The notes beneath the pieces were generated by a model. That model did not search any database, was not told where the DNA came from, and saw only the letters and a list, made by a program, of their open reading frames with translations. Positions 15,022 to 22,287 of a stretch of 32,705 bases of DNA are shown here, in pieces. The position numbers were made by a program, and so were the translations under genes. Source of the stretch: Wenzhouxiangella sp. (GTDB lineage: Bacteria; Pseudomonadota; Gammaproteobacteria; Xanthomonadales; Wenzhouxiangellaceae); the NCBI GenBank assembly GCA_007134485.1, contig SLKT01000140.1, forward strand, positions 1 through 32,705, written 5' to 3'. Position 1 is the first letter of the stretch; each line of letters starts with the position of its first letter.

Positions 15022-15056
15022 CTGCGCTGCCGCGGCATTTCACCGCGGCAGCGCAG
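15022..15056. terminator. Perfect 14-bp stem-loop between convergent genes
   Basis: CTGCGCTGCCGCGG (15022-15035) pairs fully with CCGCGGCAGCGCAG (15043-15056) around a 7-base loop. It lies between the cupin stop (14938) and the stop of the minus-strand gene (15071). No T tract follows on either strand, so a bidirectional terminator is inferred from place and stability only. Confidence 0.55.
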
Positions 15057-15070
15057 CTTGATCGAGTCCT

Positions 15071-15517
15071 TTAGTCCTTGAACTTCAGTTCCTGCAGTAG
15101 AAACTCGCTTCCGAGCGTTCGCAATTCTTCACGCTTGATCCCGGCCTCGCGCATGGCCTCATGACTTCCGAAAGTCGCTTCCATCAATTCCTCCCAGTAA
15201 TCCGGCCCCTGATCAAATGTCGCCCAGTCACGGTAGGTGACGCGCAGCACCAGGTTGGGTTCGCCCTCGCGAGGGGCGACAACTGAATACATGCCGTAGC
15301 TGAGTACGTGGCCGGCTTCCTTCTGGACTTCCATGCTGCGACGCCAGTTGGCTTTCAGGTCATTGATATAGGCGTTGAACATGCCAGGTTTGGTATGGAC
15401 ATGGGTCAGGGCCAGCACTACACCGGGTTCATGCGAGCGAGAATGATCCTGCGCCACGGCCGCCATGCTTGCGATAGCCAGAAATATGGCCAGAAGCAAC
15501 AGGTTACGAGTATTCAT
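15071..15517 (-). CDS. Small exported protein with dimeric alpha/beta-barrel-like sequence
   Basis: A 148-residue protein starting at ATG 15517, with TAGGAG about 9 bases upstream. The frame extends to 15679 but the extra part lacks an SD and would bury the signal peptide. Signal: N-L-L-L-L-A-I-F-L-A-I-A-S-M-A-A-V-A-Q. The mature part (V-H-T-K-P-G-M-F-N-A-Y, N-L-V-L-R-V-T-Y-R-D-W-A-T-F) has the size and strand-helix rhythm of ferredoxin-like ABM/NIPSNAP-type domains, which dimerise into a small barrel. That assignment is an inference. It is divergent from the wHTH-TM regulator gene at 15733, which may control it. Confidence 0.65.
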   Translation of the reverse strand: MNTRNLLLLAIFLAIASMAAVAQDHSRSHEPGVVLALTHVHTKPGMFNAYINDLKANWRRSMEVQKEAGHVLSYGMYSVVAPREGEPNLVLRVTYRDWATFDQGPDYWEELMEATFGSHEAMREAGIKREELRTLGSEFLLQELKFKD

Positions 15518-15732
15518 GGGTTGATCTCCTACATTGATCAGTGCCGCAGTATTGCGGCGATTCCGGCCTTTATTGAAAAGAACCGATCCGTGCCCGCCGA
15601 CATCTGCCGGCTTGCTGCCACTCAGTCTGATCCATGCAAACCGAAAAAACCTGTCGAAATGCTTGCGTAATGATTTCAATCAGCGCATAAAGGGACCTGA
15701 AGGGGCTCCACCGACGAGTGGGGTGATGCGGG

Positions 15733-16209
15733 ATGTCCGAAATCAACCATGTGGGGCAAGGCTTGGTCTGGTCGACTCTTTGCGGACTGGGTGTTCGATT
15801 TGATCCCACGACAAGATTACTGCGCTACGGCGGCAGGTCCCGCTGCCTGGCGCCACGAGAAGCGGCAGTGCTGCGGTTGCTGATTGATAGCGGCAATGAA
15901 GACGTGGTGACCCGCGCCAGTCTCCTCGAAACCGTTTGGCATGATCAGGATGTCAGTGAAGAGGTCATTACACTGACAATCTCAAGATTGCGACGGCACT
16001 TTGCATTACTCGGGCTGGCACCCGATATCATTGAAACAATCCATCGCACGGGCTACCGACTCCAGTTCGAACAGGATCGGCCTCCCATTCTGCCAACCCG
16101 GCGACGTGCCGGGGAGAACCAATGCCGCCATGCGATGCTGGCGATGGCTATGTCAGGGTGTGCGCTCCTGATCGCCCTGGCCGCGCTGCTTTTGCATCTG
16201 ACTTCATAG
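15733..16209 (+). CDS. ToxR/CadC-like winged-helix regulator with one membrane helix, short form
   Basis: A 158-residue protein. Residues 18-115 form an OmpR/ToxR-type winged helix: F-D-P-T-T-R-L-L, then L-A-P-R-E-A-A-V-L-R-L-L, then L-L-E-T-V-W. The recognition helix is V-I-T-L-T-I-S-R-L-R-R-H-F, followed by the wing I-H-R-T-G-Y-R-L. After a linker comes one membrane helix (M-A-M-S-G-C-A-L-L-I-A-L-A-A-L-L-L). The protein ends at TAG three residues later, with no periplasmic sensor. Membrane-bound ToxR-like proteins usually carry such a sensor. The same frame stays open after the TAG to 16548, so this may be a longer gene with a nonsense change. It is divergent from the small exported protein gene. 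Confidence 0.8.
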   Translation: MSEINHVGQGLVWSTLCGLGVRFDPTTRLLRYGGRSRCLAPREAAVLRLLIDSGNEDVVTRASLLETVWHDQDVSEEVITLTISRLRRHFALLGLAPDIIETIHRTGYRLQFEQDRPPILPTRRRAGENQCRHAMLAMAMSGCALLIALAALLLHLTS

Positions 16210-16393
16210 GAATGCTCAACCCTGCGGCCACTCGCCGCCGGTGAAGCAGTAGAATTGATCACGCAGATCTTCGGCGACCGCTTCGAGGCGACGTATACTG
16301 AATTGGCTCGACTCGCACCGACTCGAGAAAGCCCAGAAGGCGATGTGATGGGTCGACTTGGCTACCAGTTGAGGGTGGATGAGGCGTATTCGA
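16210..16393 (+). other. Open frame continuing after the TAG of the wHTH-TM gene
   Basis: In the same frame as the regulator, codons after TAG 16207-16209 read T-L-R-P-L-A-A-G-E-A-V-E-L-I-T-Q-I-F-G-D. They continue F-E-A-T-Y-T-E-L-A-R-L-A-P and stay open up to 16548. The part beyond 16394 lies antisense to the cupin gene and is probably not coding. The first 60 codons have a normal protein-like composition and would fit a periplasmic segment after the membrane helix. No SD-supported start lies inside. Confidence 0.4.
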
Positions 16394-16969
16394 TTACTTC
16401 AGATGCTCCGGGCCATCGCGTTCGATACCACACTCCTTGTCGAGCGCCGCGTTCCTGTCCGAATCTACCGGTAGCATCAGCGGCCCTTCGTCGGGGGCTC
16501 CAATCAGCGTGGTCATCACCACTGTCTTTTCCGAAGTTCCGGGGTTGAAGGCGGTGTGCACTGTATTTCCGGGGTCGATCAGCGCCATACCGGCTGAATA
16601 GTGGCGCTGAACGCAGTCTTCGGCGAAAACGAAAACCAAGTCACCTTGCGTGACGTTGACCAGTACCGTGCCCGGATGGGTGTGCCACGGAAAAACCGCA
16701 CCGGGCTGGATGGTGAATTCGACCATGACCAGGTTCGATGCATCCTCATGGTTGATGACGTGCGGCGACAAGCCGTCCAGTTCCTGCCGGATCTGTGCCG
16801 ACACGGTTCCGTCAAAGGGTGCGCGCTCAGTCAGGGGGTTGGCCGTGATCGGGCCGTCCATTTCGTGCGCGGCGGCAGTGGGAAAGGGCATATAGCTCAG
16901 GCTGACGGCGAGGCATGCGGCAGCCGCGATCAGGATGAGTATGGGTGTGAAGAGGTTCGGATTCGGCAT
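16394..16969 (-). CDS. Exported cupin-domain protein
   Basis: A 191-residue protein starting at ATG 16969, with AAAGGAG 7 bases upstream. The frame to 17020 is longer but unsupported. An N-terminal signal (L-I-L-I-A-A-A-A-C-L-A-V-S-L-S-Y) is followed by a cupin domain. It has P-G-A-V-F-P-W-H-T-H-P-G, then V-T-Q-G-D-L-V-F-V, and motif 2 P-G-N-T-V-H-T-A-F-N-P-G. The His residues could hold a metal. It is the gene after the HxlR regulator on the same strand (120 bases apart) and is probably under its control. An inverted repeat in the leader (16978-17023) can pair over its SD. A periplasmic, detoxifying or oxygenase role is possible but not shown. Confidence 0.8.
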   Translation of the reverse strand: MPNPNLFTPILILIAAAACLAVSLSYMPFPTAAAHEMDGPITANPLTERAPFDGTVSAQIRQELDGLSPHVINHEDASNLVMVEFTIQPGAVFPWHTHPGTVLVNVTQGDLVFVFAEDCVQRHYSAGMALIDPGNTVHTAFNPGTSEKTVVMTTLIGAPDEGPLMLPVDSDRNAALDKECGIERDGPEHLK

Positions 16970-16977
16970 GGCTATCT

Positions 16978-17023
16978 CCTTTGCGATTGCGGGGCACGAA
17001 AAGTCATGCAAGAATCGCAAAGG
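16978..17023 (-). promoter_or_regulatory. 11-bp inverted repeat covering the SD of the exported cupin gene
   Basis: CCTTTGCGATT (16978-16988) and AATCGCAAAGG (17013-17023) are perfect complements separated by 24 bases. In the mRNA of the minus strand the 3' arm ends in AAAGG of the SD (AAAGGAG). Folding would therefore hide the ribosome site, 9 bases before the ATG. Alternatively it is a long-spaced DNA operator for the HxlR protein. Confidence 0.55.
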
Positions 17024-17089
17024 GGCCGGAGAGTCGATAGTTCAGAAAGTGAACCTGTCAAGGTCGGGCGGATTTCCCAGGCAGGCTTT

Positions 17090-17752
17090 TCAGATTTTGG
17101 CTACCACGGACAGCATCAGCCAGTCACCAATCGAGCGAGACAATTCAGTTCGTCCGTGAACTACCACGTCTCCCTGCCGGATGGCGGGTCCCAACAGGCG
17201 CTGGCCTATCCAGATCGGGCCCATGATTCGCACTTCGCTGATGACATAAAGATCCACTTCGAATCCGGGGTCCGACACGCAAAGGTCTACTGAACCATTC
17301 TGAATCAGTAGCCACCACCAGCGCATCTCTTTCGGGGCATCACGATATTCGAACTGCAGTACCGTGCGTCCTTCCGGCAGTGCATCTGTATTGATGCGAC
17401 GCCGCATGTCCCACATCAATACGCCAGCATCCCAGTCGGGACCATGCAGCTCACTCTCCACCCAGCGGCGACCCCAGACCCCCATGGCGATAATCACCGG
17501 CTTCAGTTCGGTGCCCGCCTCAGTCAGTTCATAAGCGCCGTCATCATGCGCAACCACGCCCCATTCAACCAGCTCTCGCAGCCGTTGTGACAGCAACGCT
17601 CTGGACATCAAGGGCACGCCACGGTGGATTTCGTTGAAACGGGTTGAACCACTGATCAGCTCGCGCAGAATCAGGGGGGTCCAGCGTTTGGTCAGTATCT
17701 CCGATGCCTTGGCCACCGGGCAGAACTGGCCGTAGCCTGTTGAATGTCCCAT
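17090..17752 (-). CDS. HxlR-family transcriptional regulator with C-terminal extension
   Basis: A 220-residue protein. Residues 8-105 are a typical HxlR winged helix: C-P-V-A-K-A-S-E-I-L, the signature K-R-W-T-P-L-I-L-R-E-L, and R-F-N-E-I-H-R-G-V-P-L. It continues with S-R-A-L-L-S-Q-R-L-R-E-L and Y-E-L-T-E-A-G. The family's N-terminal Cys (C11) is present; in some members it senses redox or aldehydes. The added 110 residues (W-D-M-R-R-R-I-N, F-E-Y-R-D-A-P) look like the SCP2-type half found in some HxlR proteins, which may bind a hydrophobic ligand. GGAGAGGA precedes the ATG. It lies 24 bases after the mutase-like gene and upstream of the exported cupin gene. Confidence 0.9.
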   Translation of the reverse strand: MGHSTGYGQFCPVAKASEILTKRWTPLILRELISGSTRFNEIHRGVPLMSRALLSQRLRELVEWGVVAHDDGAYELTEAGTELKPVIIAMGVWGRRWVESELHGPDWDAGVLMWDMRRRINTDALPEGRTVLQFEYRDAPKEMRWWWLLIQNGSVDLCVSDPGFEVDLYVISEVRIMGPIWIGQRLLGPAIRQGDVVVHGRTELSRSIGDWLMLSVVAKI

Positions 17753-17776
17753 GTCCTCTCCAGCCGTGTTGGCGGG

Positions 17777-18223
17777 TTACATTCTATTAATCCGAGTTCG
17801 GATATTAATGGATTTTCCCAAACCCGCCAGCAGGGCGATTGATCCTGCAAGCAGTCCGATTGATGCGACGGTCAGCGTGACCATGACGATGGTTTCCTGC
17901 CATTTGGCCCCGGCAAAGCCGGCTCCGGCGATTGGTGTCGCCTTGCTGGTGCCCCAGATTGCCGCCAGCAATAGTGCAAGCCAGAACAGGTAGATTCCGA
18001 TTATCACTGACAGGCCGACAGCGGCCTTGAAACGCTTTTCAAATTTGAATGATTTCCAGTTGGCGGACAAGGCCATTAGCAGCAATGCGCCTTGAATGGC
18101 GGCAAGATGAGCCGAAAGTCCCATGCGAGGATTCTCCACCTGAGTGATCAGGAATCCGGTCAGAAGTCCGATCAGCAGCAGGAAGATCCCAGCACCGAGC
18201 AGGGCGCGATTTTCGATGTTCAT
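17777..18223 (-). CDS. (Hydroxyamino)benzene mutase-like membrane protein
   Basis: A 148-residue integral membrane protein. Four hydrophobic helices are visible (A-G-I-F-L-L-L-I-G-L-L-T-G-F; G-A-L-L-L-M-A-L; L-F-W-L-A-L-L-L-A-A-I-W-G; V-T-L-T-V-A-S-I-G-L-L-A-G). The family marks are N-P-R-M-G-L-S-A-H-L, I-W-G-T-S and W-Q-E-T-I-V. These fit the HAB mutase family, which converts hydroxylaminobenzene to 2-aminophenol in nitroarene breakdown. Homologues are wider than that pathway and no nitroreductase gene is nearby, so the substrate is open. ATG 18223 is preferred over TTG 18232 because GGAG is 9 bases before it. An operator copy lies 84 bases upstream. Confidence 0.75.
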   Translation of the reverse strand: MNIENRALLGAGIFLLLIGLLTGFLITQVENPRMGLSAHLAAIQGALLLMALSANWKSFKFEKRFKAAVGLSVIIGIYLFWLALLLAAIWGTSKATPIAGAGFAGAKWQETIVMVTLTVASIGLLAGSIALLAGLGKSINIRTRINRM

Positions 18224-18306
18224 CCTTGTCAACTCCAGTTCGATTCGATGTGTGGCTCCACGATCAGGAGCTGACCGAGTGTCTCAGGGATTCGGGTGCA
18301 GTCCAA

Positions 18307-18321
18307 TGACCTGCAAGGTCA
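18307..18321. promoter_or_regulatory. Palindrome TGACCT-GCA-AGGTCA upstream of the mutase-like gene
   Basis: Six-base arms with a 3-base centre, in the gap between the XRE regulator gene and the mutase-like gene. On the minus strand it overlaps a TTGACC that could act as a -35 element. The same arms and spacing recur upstream of the XRE regulator (19236-19250), so it is a likely binding site of that protein. Confidence 0.6.
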
Positions 18322-18332
18322 AGGTTTCTGCA

Positions 18333-19169
18333 TCAACTCCACGGCAATCCGTCCGGGTTGGGCGTGGTGTCCCGATGAAGAGCCTCTCGGGCAAAGAAGC
18401 TGGAAGTTTCATCGTCAGCGGGAAACAGGCTTTCGATGCGGAGTTCTTCAAGGGTGATGTCATTGGTGGTTCCCAGAGTGGAAATGATGGAGAAAAATCT
18501 CAGGTTCATTCCCGACTTCCGGAAACAGGTGGTCAGCAGTGGGTCAGGTGATGGGGAGAGCGGTTTTTGTCTCCAGCATTCACGAATGTCGGGAAACTCA
18601 AGTGCCATGTCAAGCAAGGCTTTCAATCGTCCATCAGTGGGCATGGACGAGAGGTCTTGATGCAGGTGATGCATCAGGTGGGCGGCGACCTCGCTCCAAT
18701 TGGAAAGGTATGGACGTAAGTCCTCGGGATCGAGCACCTGAAGCAATACGTTCGAGTGACCAGGGCGGCCTTCGCGCAGCAACCCGAATAACCGATTGGC
18801 TGAATGATTCATCGTGACCACATCCCAGTAACGGTTCATCACGAAGGCGGGATAAGGTTCATGCTGGTTGATGAGGTACTCAACCGCCCTTCGAACCGGC
18901 TTCAGATCGCCGGATTCAAGACTGGACTCACGATACAAGGGTGCGAACCCGCCGGCCACAAGCATGGCGTTGCGTTCTCGCAAGGGCACATCAAGCACAT
19001 TGGAAAGGCGCAGGATCATTTCTCTGCTGGGACTTGACCGTCCGGTTTCCAGGCAACTGAGGTGTCGGGTTGATACATCGGCATCCACCGCAAGTTGCAG
19101 CTGGCTTAGTCGGCGCGCGGTTCTCCACTCACGGATCAAGGCGCCGACAGTGTTTGATTGGGGTCGCAT
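18333..19169 (-). CDS. XRE-family regulator with MmyB-like ligand-binding domain
   Basis: The helix-turn-helix lies near the N-terminus: I-R-E-W-R-T-A-R-R-L-S-Q-L-Q-L-A, then V-S-T-R-H-L-S-C-L-E-T-G-R-S-S-P-S. It is followed by L-D-V-P-L-R-E-R-N-A-M-L-V-A-G-G-F. The larger C-terminal part is the MmyB-like ligand-binding domain: P-A-F-V-M-N-R-Y-W-D-V, N-H-S-A-N-R-L-F and N-V-L-L-Q-V-L-D-P-E-D-L-R-P. It ends L-E-E-L-R-I-E-S-L-F-P-A-D-D-E-T. Members usually respond to a small hydrophobic molecule and regulate a neighbouring enzyme gene. The start is uncertain: ATG 19169 (M-R-P-Q-S-N-T) gives 278 residues and matches family length, while ATG 19175 and TTG 19208 are also open. It probably controls itself and the mutase-like gene. 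Confidence 0.88.
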   Translation of the reverse strand: MRPQSNTVGALIREWRTARRLSQLQLAVDADVSTRHLSCLETGRSSPSREMILRLSNVLDVPLRERNAMLVAGGFAPLYRESSLESGDLKPVRRAVEYLINQHEPYPAFVMNRYWDVVTMNHSANRLFGLLREGRPGHSNVLLQVLDPEDLRPYLSNWSEVAAHLMHHLHQDLSSMPTDGRLKALLDMALEFPDIRECWRQKPLSPSPDPLLTTCFRKSGMNLRFFSIISTLGTTNDITLEELRIESLFPADDETSSFFAREALHRDTTPNPDGLPWS

Positions 19170-19251
19170 GTGCATTGGGCAAGAGTTCAGTAAGCCGCTG
19201 AACGTCAATCCTAACCTGAACAGTGAACAAGATCATGACCTCAGAGGTCAT
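19129..19251 (-). CDS. Possible leader ORF upstream of and overlapping the XRE regulator start
   Basis: A 40-codon frame starting at ATG 19251, inside the palindrome, with AAGGAG 4-5 bases upstream (19256-19261). This is the best ribosome site in the region. It runs in a different frame from the regulator and stops at 19131-19129, past the regulator's likely start. It begins M-T-S-E-V-M-I-L-F-T and has no recognisable domain. Translation could couple to the regulator. Chance is also possible. Confidence 0.25.
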   Translation of the reverse strand: MTSEVMILFTVQVRIDVQRLTELLPNAHATPIKHCRRLDP

Positions 19252-19253
19252 GA
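19233..19253. promoter_or_regulatory. Perfect palindrome upstream of the XRE regulator gene
   Basis: TCATGACCTC (19233-19242) and GAGGTCATGA (19244-19253) flank a single A. The core TGACCT-CAG-AGGTCA (19236-19250) has the same arms and spacing as the site at 18307-18321. It fits an operator for autoregulation. Confidence 0.65.
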
Positions 19254-19378
19254 ATCTCCTTACGGCTGAATGTTGGGCCACTGCCGCGGCCCGTTCATCG
19301 CTGGGGTGACGGAGTTGAAGCCAGCTCTGTAGGTCTTTTCTTTATGGTGTCATCCAGGAATGATGTGATGTAATGCAG

Positions 19379-19960
19379 TCAACCAGCCGGGCTAACCAAC
19401 GATGCGAGCCATGCTCCGCACGCAATGAGTGCAAGCAGTATGGTGGGAACCATGGTCAAGGTCATGCCCAGCGCTCGGCCTTCGACACCCTGTCGGTATC
19501 CGCGATAGAACAGGGCCCGTCCAATCACAAAGAAACCAGCCGCAACCGGAAGGAGTGACAACCAGGAACCATCGAGAATCGCCGCATAGATCATGAAAAA
19601 TCCGGCTGCCAGTACCGTTTGCTCAAGCGTGTTCTGTAGGAAGGCCACCTTGATGGCCAGCTTTGTGCTTGGAGGTCCGGCAGCCGAGCCGCCGATGTCC
19701 CGGGCCGAATACCGCCGAGCCGTCGATACCATCATGGTGGCAACAGCCAGTGACAGAAATGCCGGTAGCGTTGCCACTAACGCAAATGCCAATCGATCGG
19801 CAGTTTGAACAGGAAAAGCAAATATCTCAGGCAATAACAGCCAGGCAGCAAGCCCGGCGATTGCAGCAAGTACCAGCGTAATCAGACTGGCTCGAGTGAT
19901 ATGTCGATCAGCCCGGCGCATCCCGGCTTCGTCGGGTGGAATTCGAAAGGGTTCATCCAT
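19379..19960 (-). CDS. MAPEG-family membrane protein
   Basis: A 193-residue membrane protein with four hydrophobic helices, the first at L-V-L-A-A-I-A-G-L-A-A-W-L-L-L. The MAPEG-type marks lie in the second half: F-L-Q-N-T-L-E-Q-T-V-L, then F-F-V-I-G-R-A-L-F-Y-R-G-Y. In the family these regions shape the glutathione/lipid site. Bacterial members are mostly uncharacterised; some are glutathione transferases. CGGAG precedes the ATG. It follows the class D beta-lactamase gene by 47 bases on the same strand, which suggests shared transcription, though a functional link is unproven. Confidence 0.75.
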   Translation of the reverse strand: MDEPFRIPPDEAGMRRADRHITRASLITLVLAAIAGLAAWLLLPEIFAFPVQTADRLAFALVATLPAFLSLAVATMMVSTARRYSARDIGGSAAGPPSTKLAIKVAFLQNTLEQTVLAAGFFMIYAAILDGSWLSLLPVAAGFFVIGRALFYRGYRQGVEGRALGMTLTMVPTILLALIACGAWLASLVSPAG

Positions 19961-20007
19961 ATGACTGGCTCCGTTTTTGAATGTATAGGCCTGCCGGGTT
20001 AACGGGT

Positions 20008-20847
20008 CTATGGCAAGGCTTCAATCGAATCGAGCACTGAGCGAGTAATCTTTTGACGCTTGGAAAGATCCTCCATTCGGTTTGGGGTATCGATATTCAA
20101 TGCAAAGAATACCGGTCCTGTTGACCACTCGATCCATCCGACCCACCAGCCCATCGGGCCCTGCCAGCCGGTCTTGGCACGCAGAATCCAGTCCTGGCCG
20201 GCTTGACCAATCATGAGGTCCTTGACGAGACGTTGATGCTCGACAGCGACATTCAGTTCGTTGCGGAACAGGCGCTTGAGAAAAATGATCTGCTCATGGG
20301 CGGAAATGGCCAGATCGCCATTCACCCAGTAATCACCATCTTCAGCGGTGACGTCCGCGTTTCCATACTGCATGGCGTCCAGGTGATTCCGTAGCGTTTC
20401 TTCTTCGATCGCCTGTGCAAATTTCTGGTAAACCCAAAGTGCAGAGTGGCGCATCGCCGAGCGCAGATCCTGATCACGATTGTGACCGGAAAAAGGTCGT
20501 TCAACGCCATCCCACCTGAAAATCTCGAATTCATCGCGCACCACTCCCGTATCCAGAGCGATCAGGGTGTGGGGAATCTTGTACGTTGATGCCGGTGAAA
20601 AACGCTGTCGGGCGCGTTCCGGGTCGTGGACCCAGACCCTGGTATTGCTTGAACGGCCATCCACGACCACGATGGTGCCGTCCGCTTCGAATTGGTCAAA
20701 GATTGCTGCCCAGTCAGTACGCTCTTCGGCCATGGCCGCAAGCTTGTCCTGATCCCGGGTCGAATCATGGCTGTCACTGGCCGGGGCCGGTGTGCTTGAG
20801 AGAATCAGAAAAGTAGCAGGGATGCAGGTGAGCAGAAAATGACGCAT
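20008..20847 (-). CDS. Class D (OXA-type) beta-lactamase
   Basis: A 279-residue exported serine beta-lactamase. Signal peptide about residues 1-23 (F-L-L-T-C-I-P-A-T-F-L-I-L-S-S-T). Class D motifs all stand in order: S-T-Y-K (87-90, catalytic Ser87 and the carbamylated Lys90), S-A-L (135-137), Y-G-N (161-163), W174 in D-Y-W-V-N-G-D-L and K-T-G (225-227). Length and spacing match working OXA enzymes, so hydrolysis of penicillins is likely; carbapenem activity cannot be told. The same fold is the penicillin-sensor domain of BlaR1, and this gene lies just downstream of a blaI/M56 pair. A sensory role is therefore an alternative. No clear SD precedes the ATG. The gene looks native to its surroundings. 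Confidence 0.93.
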   Translation of the reverse strand: MRHFLLTCIPATFLILSSTPAPASDSHDSTRDQDKLAAMAEERTDWAAIFDQFEADGTIVVVDGRSSNTRVWVHDPERARQRFSPASTYKIPHTLIALDTGVVRDEFEIFRWDGVERPFSGHNRDQDLRSAMRHSALWVYQKFAQAIEEETLRNHLDAMQYGNADVTAEDGDYWVNGDLAISAHEQIIFLKRLFRNELNVAVEHQRLVKDLMIGQAGQDWILRAKTGWQGPMGWWVGWIEWSTGPVFFALNIDTPNRMEDLSKRQKITRSVLDSIEALP

Positions 20848-20985
20848 CAGAATTTACATGTCCGGATGGTAGAGTCCATGGTATCGGACTGCTGCAGGTT
20901 ATCGGACGTGCCGGAAGTCACAGTGTGAGCGGGGTTGATCGGCTAGAGCATCAAAATTTTGGGATTTTTGGAACCGAACCGGTTT

Positions 20986-21021
20986 CCACAACCGTCGACA
21001 ATGTACTGTCGACGGTTGTGG
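20986..21021. terminator. Perfect 15-bp stem-loop between the M56 gene and the beta-lactamase gene
   Basis: CCACAACCGTCGACA (20986-21000) pairs fully with TGTCGACGGTTGTGG (21007-21021) around ATGTAC. It lies 15 bases after the M56 stop and 139 bases before the beta-lactamase start. No T tract follows in the transcript direction, so it may weaken rather than end transcription into the beta-lactamase gene. Confidence 0.55.
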
Positions 21022-21036
21022 ATGGGGTTTCCGGCT

Positions 21037-22287
21037 TTATTCGGGGGCAGGTACGTGGGTGGTGGGGTTGAGGTCGGTGTTGAACTCCAGCTTCTGTGTG
21101 ACCCGAACGGGCGCGGCTGCTCCGTCAATCCGGCCGGGATTGTAATACCACCTGGACACGGCATCCTTGGCGTGCTGGTCGAACAGGTTCTCGGGAATGG
21201 ATTCGAGCACAATGATGTCCTCGGTCGCACCGTCCTCGTTGACCGTGAATTCCAGGATGACATGGCCGTCGATGCCTGACTTGGCGGCATCGCTTGGGTA
21301 GCGTGGCGGAACGCGGACCATCGGCACCGGATGGGTCGCGTCGGATTCAGCTATCGGATCGCCGGCTGATTGCGGGCTGGTTGCGGCCGCGGCCAGGAAG
21401 GAAATGGTCAATGCGGCGCCGACGCACAGTGCTGCGGCAATCTTCCGCGGGGTGGTGTTGCAGTGATGGTTCTTGAGCATCAGGATTCTCCTTTCGATGG
21501 TGTGATGGTGGTTCCAGTAAGTGGCAACAACGGTTTGTCGCCTGGCTTCGGACAGGTCGAGCAGGGCGCGGCCGTAGCGCGCTCGTTCTTGTCGATCACG
21601 ATCAGCGAGGGCACGTGCATCGCAGCTCAACTCCTGGTCGGTGCGGAAGGCGGGGTAGGCCATCCAGACCAGTGGATTGAACCAGAACAGCGCCTGAAAC
21701 AGTCCAGCGCCGAGATTGACCAGATTGTCCCGACGGCGCAGGTGATGCAGTTCGTGTTCGAGGATCATCTTTTGAACGCCCGAGTCCGGCATCCGAACCA
21801 TGGCTGGGGGGACCAGCAGGACTGGACGAAGCAGGCCAACCACCACCGGCGAAATGATGCCGTTGCCGATGCGAATGCGGTCGCGGTTCAGACCGGACGG
21901 GACCAGTGTGGGGAAGACTTGGTTCGGAGCGGGTTTGCTCTGATGCACCAGTCGTCGTCCGGCGAGCACTGAGTGGATCAAATGGACGATTACGATTGCG
22001 CTGCCCACAAGCCAGATGGCCGCCAGCGGTTGAGTCCACGACAGGCCGGTTGATGCTGCGGTTCCCGCCGTGACCCCGACAGCGACACTGAGTGTCGGCA
22101 GCTCCATCGTCCCGGGTGCGACCGGCGCCATGATCGGCAAGGTCGCCAGCAAGGGCACGGGCACAACAAGCCACAATGCATAGGCGGCAGAAGCACCCAG
22201 TTGCCTGCCAATGGTTTTTCGCATCAGCAGCACGGCGCCAATCGAGGGTAGCGTCAGGCATGCATTGATCAATAGCCACTCAGTCAT
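21037..22287 (-). CDS. M56 (BlaR1-like) membrane metallopeptidase with C-terminal TonB domain
   Basis: A 416-residue protein. Membrane helices lie at about 3-21, 34-52 and 88-107. The gluzincin site is H-E-L-H-H (178-182) followed by R-R-R-D-N, with the third ligand in D-Q-E-L-S-C-D-A (about 217-224). A further hydrophobic helix at about 284-302 precedes a TonB C-terminal type domain (P-P-R-Y-P, G-H-V-I-L-E-F-T-V-N-E-D-G, A-V-S-R-W-Y-Y-N-P). BlaR1 would have a penicillin-binding sensor in that place. The peptidase probably cuts the BlaI-type repressor encoded just upstream. The start at 22287 overlaps the blaI stop by 8 bases and has GGAGAG before it; the longer frame to 22332 is not needed. 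Confidence 0.88.
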   Translation of the reverse strand: MTEWLLINACLTLPSIGAVLLMRKTIGRQLGASAAYALWLVVPVPLLATLPIMAPVAPGTMELPTLSVAVGVTAGTAASTGLSWTQPLAAIWLVGSAIVIVHLIHSVLAGRRLVHQSKPAPNQVFPTLVPSGLNRDRIRIGNGIISPVVVGLLRPVLLVPPAMVRMPDSGVQKMILEHELHHLRRRDNLVNLGAGLFQALFWFNPLVWMAYPAFRTDQELSCDARALADRDRQERARYGRALLDLSEARRQTVVATYWNHHHTIERRILMLKNHHCNTTPRKIAAALCVGAALTISFLAAAATSPQSAGDPIAESDATHPVPMVRVPPRYPSDAAKSGIDGHVILEFTVNEDGATEDIIVLESIPENLFDQHAKDAVSRWYYNPGRIDGAAAPVRVTQKLEFNTDLNPTTHVPAPE

